Source: Ga0077555 sp033764055 (GTDB lineage Bacteria; Pseudomonadota; Alphaproteobacteria; Rhizobiales; Hyphomicrobiaceae). Taken from it: 64,000 nt of DNA. Position 1 is the stretch's first letter; each line of letters opens with the position of its first letter. The stretch lies in the NCBI GenBank assembly GCA_033764055.1, contig JANRJI010000136.1:62001-126000 (forward strand), written 5' to 3'. The notes beneath the pieces are model-generated. The model was given only the letters and a program-made list of their open reading frames with translations. It did no database searches and was not told the origin of the DNA. Of the stretch, positions 1 through 7,406 are shown in pieces. The translations under genes and the position numbers were made by a program.

Positions 1-155
1 CGCCCGGTCCGCCATGTGCCGGTGCTGTCGAGAGGTCTGGCCGAGCGTCCCTGCAAGCTCCCCTGCCCGGTGCTTCGCCTGTATAGTCCCCACCGTTGCA
101 GAGAGCCATAGCCGGCCTCGGCGATGACCGCACACTCAACCCGAACGGAGCAGCC

Positions 156-1304
156 GTGGCCGCATCTGGATCGACGACCGTGGTGCTCGCCGCGCTTGCC
201 GGCAATGCCTGCATCGCCATCGCCAAGCTCGTGGCCGCCGGCTGGACGGGCTCGGCGGCCATGTTGTCGGAGGCCATTCACTCGATCGCCGACACCGGCA
301 ACCAAGGTCTCCTTCTGCTCGGACTGAAGCGATCGGGCCGGCCCCCTGACGCACGACATCCCTTCGGCTATGCGAAGGAGCTCTATTTCTGGGCCTTCGT
401 CGTGGCCGTGCTGCTGTTCTCGCTCGGCTCCGGCGTAGCGCTCTACGAGGGCATCGACAAGCTCCTGCACCCGCACCCCTTGACCGACCCGACCATCAAC
501 TACGTTGTGCTGGGCCTCGCCATCGTCTTCGAGTGCGGCTCGACCTACGTGGCATTGCGGGAGTTCAATCGCCGCCGCGGCGAGGAGAACCCCGTGTCCG
601 CCCTGCGCAGCTCGAAGGATCCTGCGCTCTATACAGTCCTGCTCGAGGACCTCGCCGCCTTGGCAGGCCTCCTTGTGGCGCTTGCCGGCATCGCGGCATC
701 GCATCTGCTCGGTTGGACCGATGGCGACGCCATCGCCTCGATCGTGATCGGGCTCATTCTGGCTGCAGTTGCCGCCTTCATGGCGATCGAGACCAAGGCG
801 CTGCTGATCGGCGAGGCGGCGGCGCCGGAGGTCGCGGGCGCGATCCGCGAGATGGTCGGTGCCGAGATGGGTCGGGACGGCCCGGTGATCGCCATCAACG
901 AGCTGCGCACGATGCATCTCGGGCCGGACGACGTGCTGGTGGCGGTGAGCCTCGACTTCCGCGACGGAGAGACCGCGCACTCTGTCGAGGCGGTGATCGG
1001 CAGGCTCGATCAGCGCATCAAGCAGCGCTTCCCGGCGGTGACTCACCTCTTCCTCGAGGTGCAGTCGTCACCACGAGCGGCTACGCTGGCCACCTCAGGT
1101 GCCCCGCACGAGCCGTTGAAAATGGTTGCGCAGGCCACGCCCGCGCTGGCAGCGGCCACCGCGCGGCCGCCCGCAACAGCTGCCCCAGCCCCGGCGGCCG
1201 CGCGTGAAACCACTCTCGTTGCCGCACCATCCCGTGGCGCCAGCGATGTGCCCAAAGGCAACTATCCGCCGCCACGGCAAGGCAAGAAGAAAAAGCGGCG
1301 GTAG
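156..1304 (+). CDS. Cation diffusion facilitator (CDF) family transporter
   Basis: Predicted inner-membrane divalent-metal/proton antiporter of 382 residues. The N-terminal half has the CDF pattern: a first helix, then the metal-site segment SEAIHSIADTGNQ (H42, D46), several further hydrophobic helices (about residues 75-100, 115-135, 165-190, 195-215), and a second acidic site LLEDLAAL. A cytoplasmic alpha/beta domain follows (about 220-310). The tail is rich in Ala/Pro and ends in a KKKKRR basic run, which is longer than usual for the family. I chose the GTG at 156 because AACGGAG lies 6 bases upstream and homologues start with the AASGS segment; a TTG at 96 would add 20 residues. It ends 3 bases before a convergent small gene. 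Family assignment is secure; the metal transported cannot be read from sequence. Confidence 0.9.
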   Translation: MAASGSTTVVLAALAGNACIAIAKLVAAGWTGSAAMLSEAIHSIADTGNQGLLLLGLKRSGRPPDARHPFGYAKELYFWAFVVAVLLFSLGSGVALYEGIDKLLHPHPLTDPTINYVVLGLAIVFECGSTYVALREFNRRRGEENPVSALRSSKDPALYTVLLEDLAALAGLLVALAGIAASHLLGWTDGDAIASIVIGLILAAVAAFMAIETKALLIGEAAAPEVAGAIREMVGAEMGRDGPVIAINELRTMHLGPDDVLVAVSLDFRDGETAHSVEAVIGRLDQRIKQRFPAVTHLFLEVQSSPRAATLATSGAPHEPLKMVAQATPALAAATARPPATAAPAPAAARETTLVAAPSRGASDVPKGNYPPPRQGKKKKRR

Positions 1305-1307
1305 ACT

Positions 1308-1601
1308 TCAGCCGTCGCTGTCGGGAGCTTTCAGGGTGCGGGCCGTCGCCGGACGCGGCGGGCGCAGCGCCGCCCCCTCCCTCGGCAACCCCACGATCCG
1401 GCGCCCGGCGGAAGTGACCTGCACCTCCAGTCCACGGGACCCTGCCCGCGTCTCGAGGTAGCCACGCTCTACGGCGGTCTCCCAGACCATCAGGCGCGGG
1501 CAGGACGTGCGCCAGGCGTCGAGGACGTCGCCGTAAGCACGGGGCTCGCGCGCGCACCACGTCACAAGGTCCCGCACCAGTGGCTCGATCGTGTCAGCCA
1601 T
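1308..1601 (-). CDS. Small conserved alphaproteobacterial protein of unknown function
   Basis: Protein of 97 residues beginning MADTIEPLVRDL. The start at 1601 is strongly supported by AGGAGG 6 bases upstream; a longer frame upstream has no such signal. The N-terminal half looks like a compact helical domain with a conserved-looking WCAREPRAYGDVLDAWRTSC segment. The C-terminus is Arg/Pro/Ala rich and probably disordered. I recognise it as resembling short hypothetical proteins common in Rhizobiales but know no function. It reads in the same direction as the CoA-transferase gene upstream, separated by a 206-base spacer with inverted repeats, so it may have its own promoter. Confidence 0.72.
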   Translation of the reverse strand: MADTIEPLVRDLVTWCAREPRAYGDVLDAWRTSCPRLMVWETAVERGYLETRAGSRGLEVQVTSAGRRIVGLPREGAALRPPRPATARTLKAPDSDG

Positions 1602-1654
1602 GATGCTCCTCCTGTCGCTGTTGAAACCGGGCGCGACTGGCCGGCCAGTGGCCC

Positions 1655-1705
1655 GTCGCGCCAAAATCGAAACATGACCGCGACCGCATGCGATTTTGGC
1701 GCGAC
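1655..1705. repeat. Perfect 15-bp inverted repeat with 21-base spacer
   Basis: GTCGCGCCAAAATCG at 1655-1669 is exactly complementary to CGATTTTGGCGCGAC at 1691-1705. The arms carry an AAAA/TTTT core unusual for this GC-rich region. No T-run follows on either strand, so a rho-independent terminator is not well supported; an operator or a structured leader for the minus-strand gene starting at 1601 is possible. Confidence 0.75.
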
Positions 1706-1734
1706 ATGAGGGGCACTAGCAAAATCATTGCCTC

Positions 1735-1809
1735 AGTGTGGCGTTCAAGGCGTCATAGTTGAAACCGCGCAAGCCGCAACGTCGATCAACCATGGCGCGA
1801 CGCCACACT
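1735..1809. repeat. 10-bp inverted repeat flanking the 3' end of the CoA-transferase gene
   Basis: AGTGTGGCGT (1735-1744) is the exact reverse complement of ACGCCACACT (1800-1809), 55 bases apart, with the second arm overlapping the stop codon of the CoA-transferase gene. The direct repeat GTTGAAACCG also occurs at 1620-1629 and 1758-1767. Together with the 15-bp repeat this makes the 1602-1807 spacer unusually structured. No function can be assigned. Confidence 0.55.
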
Positions 1810-2980
1810 AGGCCGCTCCGAGGTCCACGACCACGCCACGCCCGACGAGGGCATCGATCTCGTCACGAGAGTAGCCGATCTCAGCCAGGATGGCGCGGCT
1901 GTGCTCGCCGATCACCGGCACCGCCGCATCGTCATGATGGTGCCCCGGCAGGTGAGGCAGCGCCACGTGCTGCCCGGTCGCGAGCTCGTAGGACGGAGCC
2001 GCTCCGACTGCCTTCACATGAGGATCGTCCAACCAGTCCCCGTAGTTGTAGATCGGCGCTCCGAGAGCGCCCTCCCGTGCGAAGGCCTCGGCCCATTCCC
2101 GAGTCGTGCGCTGCTTGAGGCTCCGGTCGAGCTCTCCACGCAGTGCGGCCAGATGCTCCCGGCGCGCGGCGAACGTCGCGAAGCGCGGATCGCTGCCAAG
2201 CTCCGGCCGCCCGATCGCCCGGCAGATCGACTGGTACTGAGCCTCGGTCACCAGCGTGATGGCAATCCAGCCATCCGCCGTCGGATAGTTGCCCGCAGGC
2301 GGATTGAGCAGGGCCGGCGGCTTTCCGGCATACGCGTGCTCGACGATGTTCAGAGCCTGGATGTGCGCGGCCGACTGCATCAGCGAGATGTCGATATGCC
2401 GGCCCGGCTCCCCCGGCTTGCGCCCCCACAGCTCCATCGATGCGGCCTGGAAGCCGTATAGGCCCGTGATCGCATCGATCAGCGGCACGTCGATCTTGAC
2501 GGGCGCCCCTTCCCGGCTGCGGATCACGCTCATGAGGCCCGAGAAGGCCTGGCCGACGGTATCGACCATCGCTGCCTCGCGCTTCGGGCCGCGCTGACCG
2601 TAGCCCGAGATCGACACGTAGACGACCGACGGATTGCGCTCCCGGAACGCCGCGAAGCCGAGGCCCAGCCTCTCCATGACTCCCGGGCGCGCACTTTCGA
2701 GCACTACGTCGGCCTTCTCGCCGAGCTCGAGCGCGATGTCGCGGCCCTCCGGTGCCTTGAGATCGACGGAGATGCTCTCCTTTCCGCGATTGTAGACGAT
2801 GGTCGAGGACGACGAGCCGGCGATGCGGGCACCGAGCTTACGGATCCAGTCGCCCTCGGGCGGCTCGAGCTTGATGACCCGCGCACCGTACGCCGCAAAA
2901 TGGCTGGCGCAGGACGGCCCCGCGATGCCCTGGCTCATGTCGAGCACGGTCAGGCCTGCGAGTGGACGTCTCTCGGTCAT
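1808..2980 (-). CDS. CaiB/BaiF (class III) CoA-transferase
   Basis: Enzyme of 390 residues that moves coenzyme A between carboxylic acids through an aspartyl-CoA intermediate. The N-terminus is typical (PLAGLTVLDMSQGIAGP), followed by the CoA-contact segment VIKLEPPEGDWIR and the NRGKESISVDLK segment. The likely catalytic Asp is D169 in LIDAITGLYGF, matching the D-x-x-TG position of formyl-CoA transferase. Length fits the family (about 390-405). The start at 2980 has GGGAG about 9 bases upstream. The gene is divergent from the thioesterase at 3083, with about 100 bases between them, and both act on CoA esters. The substrate is unknown. Confidence 0.92.
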   Translation of the reverse strand: MTERRPLAGLTVLDMSQGIAGPSCASHFAAYGARVIKLEPPEGDWIRKLGARIAGSSSSTIVYNRGKESISVDLKAPEGRDIALELGEKADVVLESARPGVMERLGLGFAAFRERNPSVVYVSISGYGQRGPKREAAMVDTVGQAFSGLMSVIRSREGAPVKIDVPLIDAITGLYGFQAASMELWGRKPGEPGRHIDISLMQSAAHIQALNIVEHAYAGKPPALLNPPAGNYPTADGWIAITLVTEAQYQSICRAIGRPELGSDPRFATFAARREHLAALRGELDRSLKQRTTREWAEAFAREGALGAPIYNYGDWLDDPHVKAVGAAPSYELATGQHVALPHLPGHHHDDAAVPVIGEHSRAILAEIGYSRDEIDALVGRGVVVDLGAA

Positions 2981-3082
2981 TCGGCGGCTCCCGTTTTCGT
3001 GCCGGCGCGGCGACGGCGCGCCTTGCAGGGTCGAGCTCCAGCGTCGACCATATGCCCTTCTCCGACAGGATAGGCGAGGGGC

Positions 3083-3541
3083 ATGATGGCTGACCAGCGG
3101 GCTTTCGATCTGACGCGACGTGACGTGTATGCGTTGTTCACTCCGGTCACCATCCGCTTCTCCGACACCGACATGCTGGGCCACGTCAACAATGTCGCGA
3201 CGGCCTCCTATTTCGAGGCGGGGCGCTGCGAGCTGTTCTACAAGCTGATGGCGGACGGTGGTCTCACCGAACGCGGCAAGCAGGCGACGATCGATTTCGT
3301 CCTGGCACGCGTGGCGATCGACTACCGCAAGGAGTTCTTCTATCCCGGCACAGTCGAGGTCGGTTCGCGCTTCACCCGCCTCGGCAACCGGTCGATCACC
3401 ACCGGCTATGGGTTGTTCATCGGCGACACGTGCCACGCGACGGCCGAATCCGTGAATGTATTTTTTGATCTCGAGCAACGCACGTCGGTGCCGCCGCCAC
3501 CGGGCGTCCGCAAGCTGCTCGAGGCTGCCATCGCCGCTTGA
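3083..3541 (+). CDS. Acyl-CoA thioesterase, hotdog fold (4HBT/YbgC type)
   Basis: A 152-residue single hotdog domain. The segment FSDTDMLGHVNN (about residues 26-37) is the 4-hydroxybenzoyl-CoA thioesterase-type active-site motif, with D30 as likely nucleophile or base. The following helix (ASYFEAGRCELF) and the RVAIDYRKEFFYPGTVEV strand also fit. It would hydrolyse an acyl-CoA to the free acid. The start is one of two adjacent ATG codons (3083 or 3086) behind GAGGGG. It is divergent from the CoA-transferase and lies 623 bases before an acyl-CoA dehydrogenase in the same direction, suggesting a role in acyl-CoA turnover. Confidence 0.88.
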   Translation: MMADQRAFDLTRRDVYALFTPVTIRFSDTDMLGHVNNVATASYFEAGRCELFYKLMADGGLTERGKQATIDFVLARVAIDYRKEFFYPGTVEVGSRFTRLGNRSITTGYGLFIGDTCHATAESVNVFFDLEQRTSVPPPPGVRKLLEAAIAA

Positions 3542-4164
3542 GGCGCGACTGGCAGGATTGAACGATGAGCAGCACCGCCGCTTGTGGATAACTTGCGCGC
3601 TCCCCTCCGTCCCGGCCCGCACCTCACCATCATGGCCGCACATTTGAGGCGCCACCCCAGGGACTTGGCATGAACGGAGGAAACGGCGGTTGCGGGCATC
3701 ACTTTTTCATCCGTCATCCAATGCTCGGTGTTTCCAGCGCGGGAAGCGGCCCAGAATCCGGCACACATGGCCGGCGGTGCTGCCCCGGCCTCCCCTTGCG
3801 TGGCCAACGCTCCAGGCTATGTTGCACTGCATCGTTGATGGCGCCTTGGGGATTGGCGCGCACATCGGCGAGACGCGCTACGCACGTGGGGGACGTGACC
3901 GGTGGCCCCAGCGGCTGCCGACGCGGCGCGGAACGAGGACGGCGCGTGCGACCGAGGGCGGCCGGAACTTTCGGCCCGGTCGTCCACGCGCCGGAGCGGG
4001 GGATGGCGTGTGACCGGCCGATGCCGCCGGTCACACGCGTCTTGTCCGGCGGCAGCCCTCCTGCAGACGCTCGCCTCGCCTCGCCTCGCCTCTCCGGTTT
4101 TCCGGCGGTCGCGCCCGTGCTTAGGTGTTGCGGCAAGAACGACCACGCCGTGAGGAGCCCTTCC
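3542..4164. other. Intergenic region, no convincing gene
   Basis: 623 bases between the thioesterase and the AidB-type gene. Open frames here lack homology-like composition and ribosome sites. A short tandem repeat of TCGCC (four copies, 4071-4090) sits about 75 bases before the next gene. No clear promoter or RNA gene was seen. Confidence 0.6.
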
Positions 4165-5940
4165 ATGAACGACACGTCCCTTCTCGGCCGCGCCGGGTCG
4201 GCTCCGGACAGCGCCAGCTCTCCATTGGCGACGGACTGCTCCGGCTGGGATTTCTGGGCCGTCGACCGCGGCGTGCGCGATCTCGTGAGCCTCTACCTCG
4301 ACCCGGTAGCCCACGCCCAACTGGCGCCCCACCTCGAGCGCCTGGGGCGGCTTGCCGGAGGGCGGCTCGACGAGATCGCCCGGATCGCCGACCGCAACGG
4401 GCCGGTGCTGCGCGCCCGCGACCGGTTCGGGCGGGACGAGGACTGGATCGAGTACCACCCCGCCTACCGCGAGATGGAGCGCATCGCCTTCAGTGACTTC
4501 CAGTTCCACGCCATGGTGCACCGCCCCGGCGTCCTCGGCATGGACCGTCCGCTGCCCGCCGTCGCCAAGTACGCCTTCCAGTACCTGTTCGTGCAGGCCG
4601 AGTTCGGCATCATGTGCCCGATCAGCGTGTCCGACACGTCGATCCACCTGATTCGCCGCTACGGCTCGGAGGAGCTGAAGGCCTATTTGCTCCCGAAGAT
4701 GCTCTCGGGCGACATGGCGACGCTCTGGAAGGGCACACAGTTCATGACCGAGAAGGCGGCAGGCTCGGACGTCGGCCGTGTGGAGACCGTCGCGCGCAAC
4801 GACAGCGGCACCTGGCGGCTCTACGGCGAGAAGTGGTTCTGCTCGCACACCGATGCCGAGGTGGCTCTGATGCTCGCCCGCCCCGAGGCAGCGCCCGAGG
4901 GTACTGCCGGTCTCGCCCTCTTCGCCTGTCCGCGCTACCTTGAGGACGGCAGCCGCAACAGCTACAGGATCGTGCGCCTCAAGGACAAGATGGGCACCAG
5001 ATCCATGGCCTCGGGCGAGATCCGCTTCGAGGGCGCCAAGGCCTACCTCGTCGGCGACGTGACGAAGGGCCTGAAGCAGATGATGGACCAAGTGAACCTG
5101 TCGCGCCTCAGCCACGGCGTCAGGGCCGCCGCCATGATGCGCCGTTGTCTCAACGAGGCCATCGCCGCGACTCGCTCGCGGGTGGCATTCGGCCGACCGA
5201 CCATCGAGCAGCCCCTGATGCGCCGGCAGCTCATGAAGCTGCTGGTGCCGACCGAGCAGGCCCTCTCCATGGCCATGCTGGCGGCGGCGACGATGGACGC
5301 CGAGACAGCGGGCGACAACGCCGCCAAGTCGGTGATGCGCATCCTGACGCCGCTCGCCAAGCTGCGCGCCTGCCGCGACAACATCCGGGTCGCCACGGGG
5401 GCCATGGAGGCGCGCGGCGGCAACGGCTACATTGAGGAGTGGGTCAACGCCCGCCTCGTGCGCGACGCCCACATCGGCGTCCTATGGGAAGGAACGAGCA
5501 ACATCAATGCCATCGACGTGGTACGCCGCGCGGTCGGAAAGAGCGGCTCGGACGAGACGCTCGACGCCATGCTGCGCCTGCGGATCGAGGAGGCTTCGGC
5601 GCTCCCGGCATCGTTCCGTGGCCGCCTCGATGACCTGCGCCAGCGCACCCTCGCCTTTGCCCGCAACGTCGCCCGCGATGGCAAAGGCGAGCGTCACGCG
5701 CGCCTCGCGGCAACGGCCCTCTACAACATCACCACCGCCGTGCAACTGGCGTGGGAAGGGACCCGCCCCGGCTTCGACGCGCGCCGTGCCCTCATCTCGC
5801 GCTTCGTCGTCGAGCACCGCCTCGAGATGGCCGATCCACTGAGGCCGCGCGACGACGCCTGGGAGGCCGAGGCGACCGATCTGCTGCTGGTCGACGAGCC
5901 GGTAAGACTCGACACGGCCTGCCGGCTCCTCGCGGCATAG
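4165..5940 (+). CDS. AidB-type acyl-CoA dehydrogenase
   Basis: 591-residue flavoprotein of the acyl-CoA dehydrogenase superfamily. It matches the AidB branch across its length: LCPISVS-like substrate/FAD segment (GIMCPISVSDTS), KGTQFMTEKAAGSDV, KWFCSHTDAEVALMLARP, RLKDKMGTRSMASGEI, MMRRCLNEA...QQPLMRRQL-like segment and the C-terminal LWEGTSNINAIDV. AidB of E. coli has about 540 residues; this one has an N-terminal extension of roughly 40. The start at 4165 is set by TGAGGAG 7 bases upstream, although the frame stays open further upstream. AidB itself belongs to the alkylation-damage response and binds DNA, but many homologues act on CoA esters; which applies here is uncertain. Confidence 0.9.
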   Translation: MNDTSLLGRAGSAPDSASSPLATDCSGWDFWAVDRGVRDLVSLYLDPVAHAQLAPHLERLGRLAGGRLDEIARIADRNGPVLRARDRFGRDEDWIEYHPAYREMERIAFSDFQFHAMVHRPGVLGMDRPLPAVAKYAFQYLFVQAEFGIMCPISVSDTSIHLIRRYGSEELKAYLLPKMLSGDMATLWKGTQFMTEKAAGSDVGRVETVARNDSGTWRLYGEKWFCSHTDAEVALMLARPEAAPEGTAGLALFACPRYLEDGSRNSYRIVRLKDKMGTRSMASGEIRFEGAKAYLVGDVTKGLKQMMDQVNLSRLSHGVRAAAMMRRCLNEAIAATRSRVAFGRPTIEQPLMRRQLMKLLVPTEQALSMAMLAAATMDAETAGDNAAKSVMRILTPLAKLRACRDNIRVATGAMEARGGNGYIEEWVNARLVRDAHIGVLWEGTSNINAIDVVRRAVGKSGSDETLDAMLRLRIEEASALPASFRGRLDDLRQRTLAFARNVARDGKGERHARLAATALYNITTAVQLAWEGTRPGFDARRALISRFVVEHRLEMADPLRPRDDAWEAEATDLLLVDEPVRLDTACRLLAA

Positions 5941-6057
5941 GCCTCGACAGAAGTGGGCTGGTTTGGGAGGGTCTCCCTCGCAATGGGGGGCCGGGGCCGG
6001 CCCCAGCCGCGACGCGCCCGCTCGCAGCCTCGCCAACCCGCTCCGGAGCGTTGTTCC

Positions 6058-6945
6058 ATGCCGACCATGCCCACCCAGCAGATCGCCCCCGTCTACCGCC
6101 GCCGCATCGGCGAGATCGTCGTGACGGCGCTGTCCGACGGCACGCTGACACGCACGCACGAGATGATGCGTGGCGTGCCGGCCGACGAGGCGAGGCGGCA
6201 TCTCGACGCCGCGTTCCGCCGGCAGTTCGTGCTCTCGGTCAACGCCTTCCTGATCCACAACGGCGACCGTCTGGCCCTGGTCGAGACAGGGTCGGGAAAC
6301 TACCTCGGCCCCGAGGCCGGCCACCTGATGACGAGCCTTGCCGCAGCCGGCGTCGCGCCCGCCGAGATTGACACGATCCTCCTGACCCACATGCATCCGG
6401 ACCATTCGGCGGGTCTAACCGCGATGCCGTCGGGCAAGCCGAACTACCCCAACGCCGAGCTCGTCTGCCACGAGAACGAGCCGCGCCACTGGCTCGACGA
6501 CGACGCCGCCATGGCGCGCGGGACGGATCGCGAGAAGAAGCTGATGTTCCAGCAGGCGCGCGAGCAGGTGGCGCCGTATCGGGCGCGCCTGCGCACGTTT
6601 GCCAAGGCCGAGACCGAGGTATTTCCAGGTGTGCGTGCACTGCCTGCCCATGGCCACACGCCGGGGCACACGTGCTACATGATCGAGTCCGGCGGCGAGC
6701 ACCTGCTGATCTGGGGCGACGTGGTGCACATGCCCGAGGTGCAGGTGCCACGGCCCGAGGTGTCGATGGTGGTCGACACCGACCCCGAGGCCGCCGCGGC
6801 CACACGCCGGCGCATCTTCGACATGGTGGCCGCAGAGCGTCTTCTGGTCACCGGCATGCACCTGCATTTCCCGGGCTTCGGATATGTGGCGCGCGAAGGC
6901 GCGGGCTACCGCTATGTGCCGGAGCCGTGGCGACAGGGGATGTGA
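6058..6945 (+). CDS. Metallo-beta-lactamase-fold hydrolase
   Basis: 295-residue MBL-fold enzyme. The zinc-binding HxHxDH motif is LTHMHPDHSAG (H111, H113, D115, H116), followed by GHTPGH (about H198-H203), the bridging Asp in LLIWGDVVH, and a late His in GMHLHFPGFG, giving a complete dinuclear site. The layout resembles the lactonase/alkylsulfatase-like MBL group rather than beta-lactamases. No signal peptide is evident, so it is probably cytoplasmic. The start at 6058 follows CCGGAG. It lies 117 bases downstream of the AidB-type gene on the same strand and may be cotranscribed. The substrate is unknown. Confidence 0.88.
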   Translation: MPTMPTQQIAPVYRRRIGEIVVTALSDGTLTRTHEMMRGVPADEARRHLDAAFRRQFVLSVNAFLIHNGDRLALVETGSGNYLGPEAGHLMTSLAAAGVAPAEIDTILLTHMHPDHSAGLTAMPSGKPNYPNAELVCHENEPRHWLDDDAAMARGTDREKKLMFQQAREQVAPYRARLRTFAKAETEVFPGVRALPAHGHTPGHTCYMIESGGEHLLIWGDVVHMPEVQVPRPEVSMVVDTDPEAAAATRRRIFDMVAAERLLVTGMHLHFPGFGYVAREGAGYRYVPEPWRQGM

Positions 6946-7406
6946 ACCAGCGGGATGCGACAGGTTGCATCGGCCGCGCGAGCGGCTGGTGTGCAATGTG
7001 AGGGCGGCACACGGTGACGTTGACGCGAGCATATCGGAGCAGCGATACACCGACCGGCCTCGACCGGGGCCGTCGAAGGCGTCAACCGTGCCTGCAGCGG
7101 AGTGGTGCCTCCGCCGGAGCCCGGAGACCAGCGTTGCAAACCGCCAGATGCACAGGGGCGTTAGCGGACATTGGGAAATCTAGGGCTGCAAGCGCACCGG
7201 CACGTTCCAGCTAGTCTGGCCGGCTTTGGCGACCGACCGTCTTGAAACGAAGCGCTCATACGCGACGGAGGGCTCCGGGCGTTTGTTGCGCTGCGCGGGT
7301 GTGTGTCTCGCACCGTGGTGCGCGATGCACGTGCGGCCGCCTGGAGAGACAAACGGCAATGCGTCGATGCGACGACCGCAATCGACAGGTCTGATCACGA
7401 GCATCG
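6946..7406. other. Intergenic region before the membrane acyltransferase
   Basis: 461 bases without a supportable gene. By eye it is less GC-rich than its left flank. A small hairpin-forming sequence CGCACC-GT-GGTGCG lies at 7309-7322, about 85 bases before the next start. No clear promoter hexamers were identified. Confidence 0.5.

Noticed and set aside
1..15. Possible start of a divergent minus-strand gene at the left edge (ATG at 15).
   Set aside because: Only five codons are visible and no ribosome site precedes it.
4071..4090. Four tandem TCGCC units considered as a CRISPR-like or phase-variation repeat.
   Set aside because: Too short and few for either, no spacers, and it lies outside any coding frame; it is treated as a simple repeat.
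3817..5472. Antisense frame of 551 codons opposite the AidB-type gene.
   Set aside because: Shadow of a high-GC gene; no domain features.
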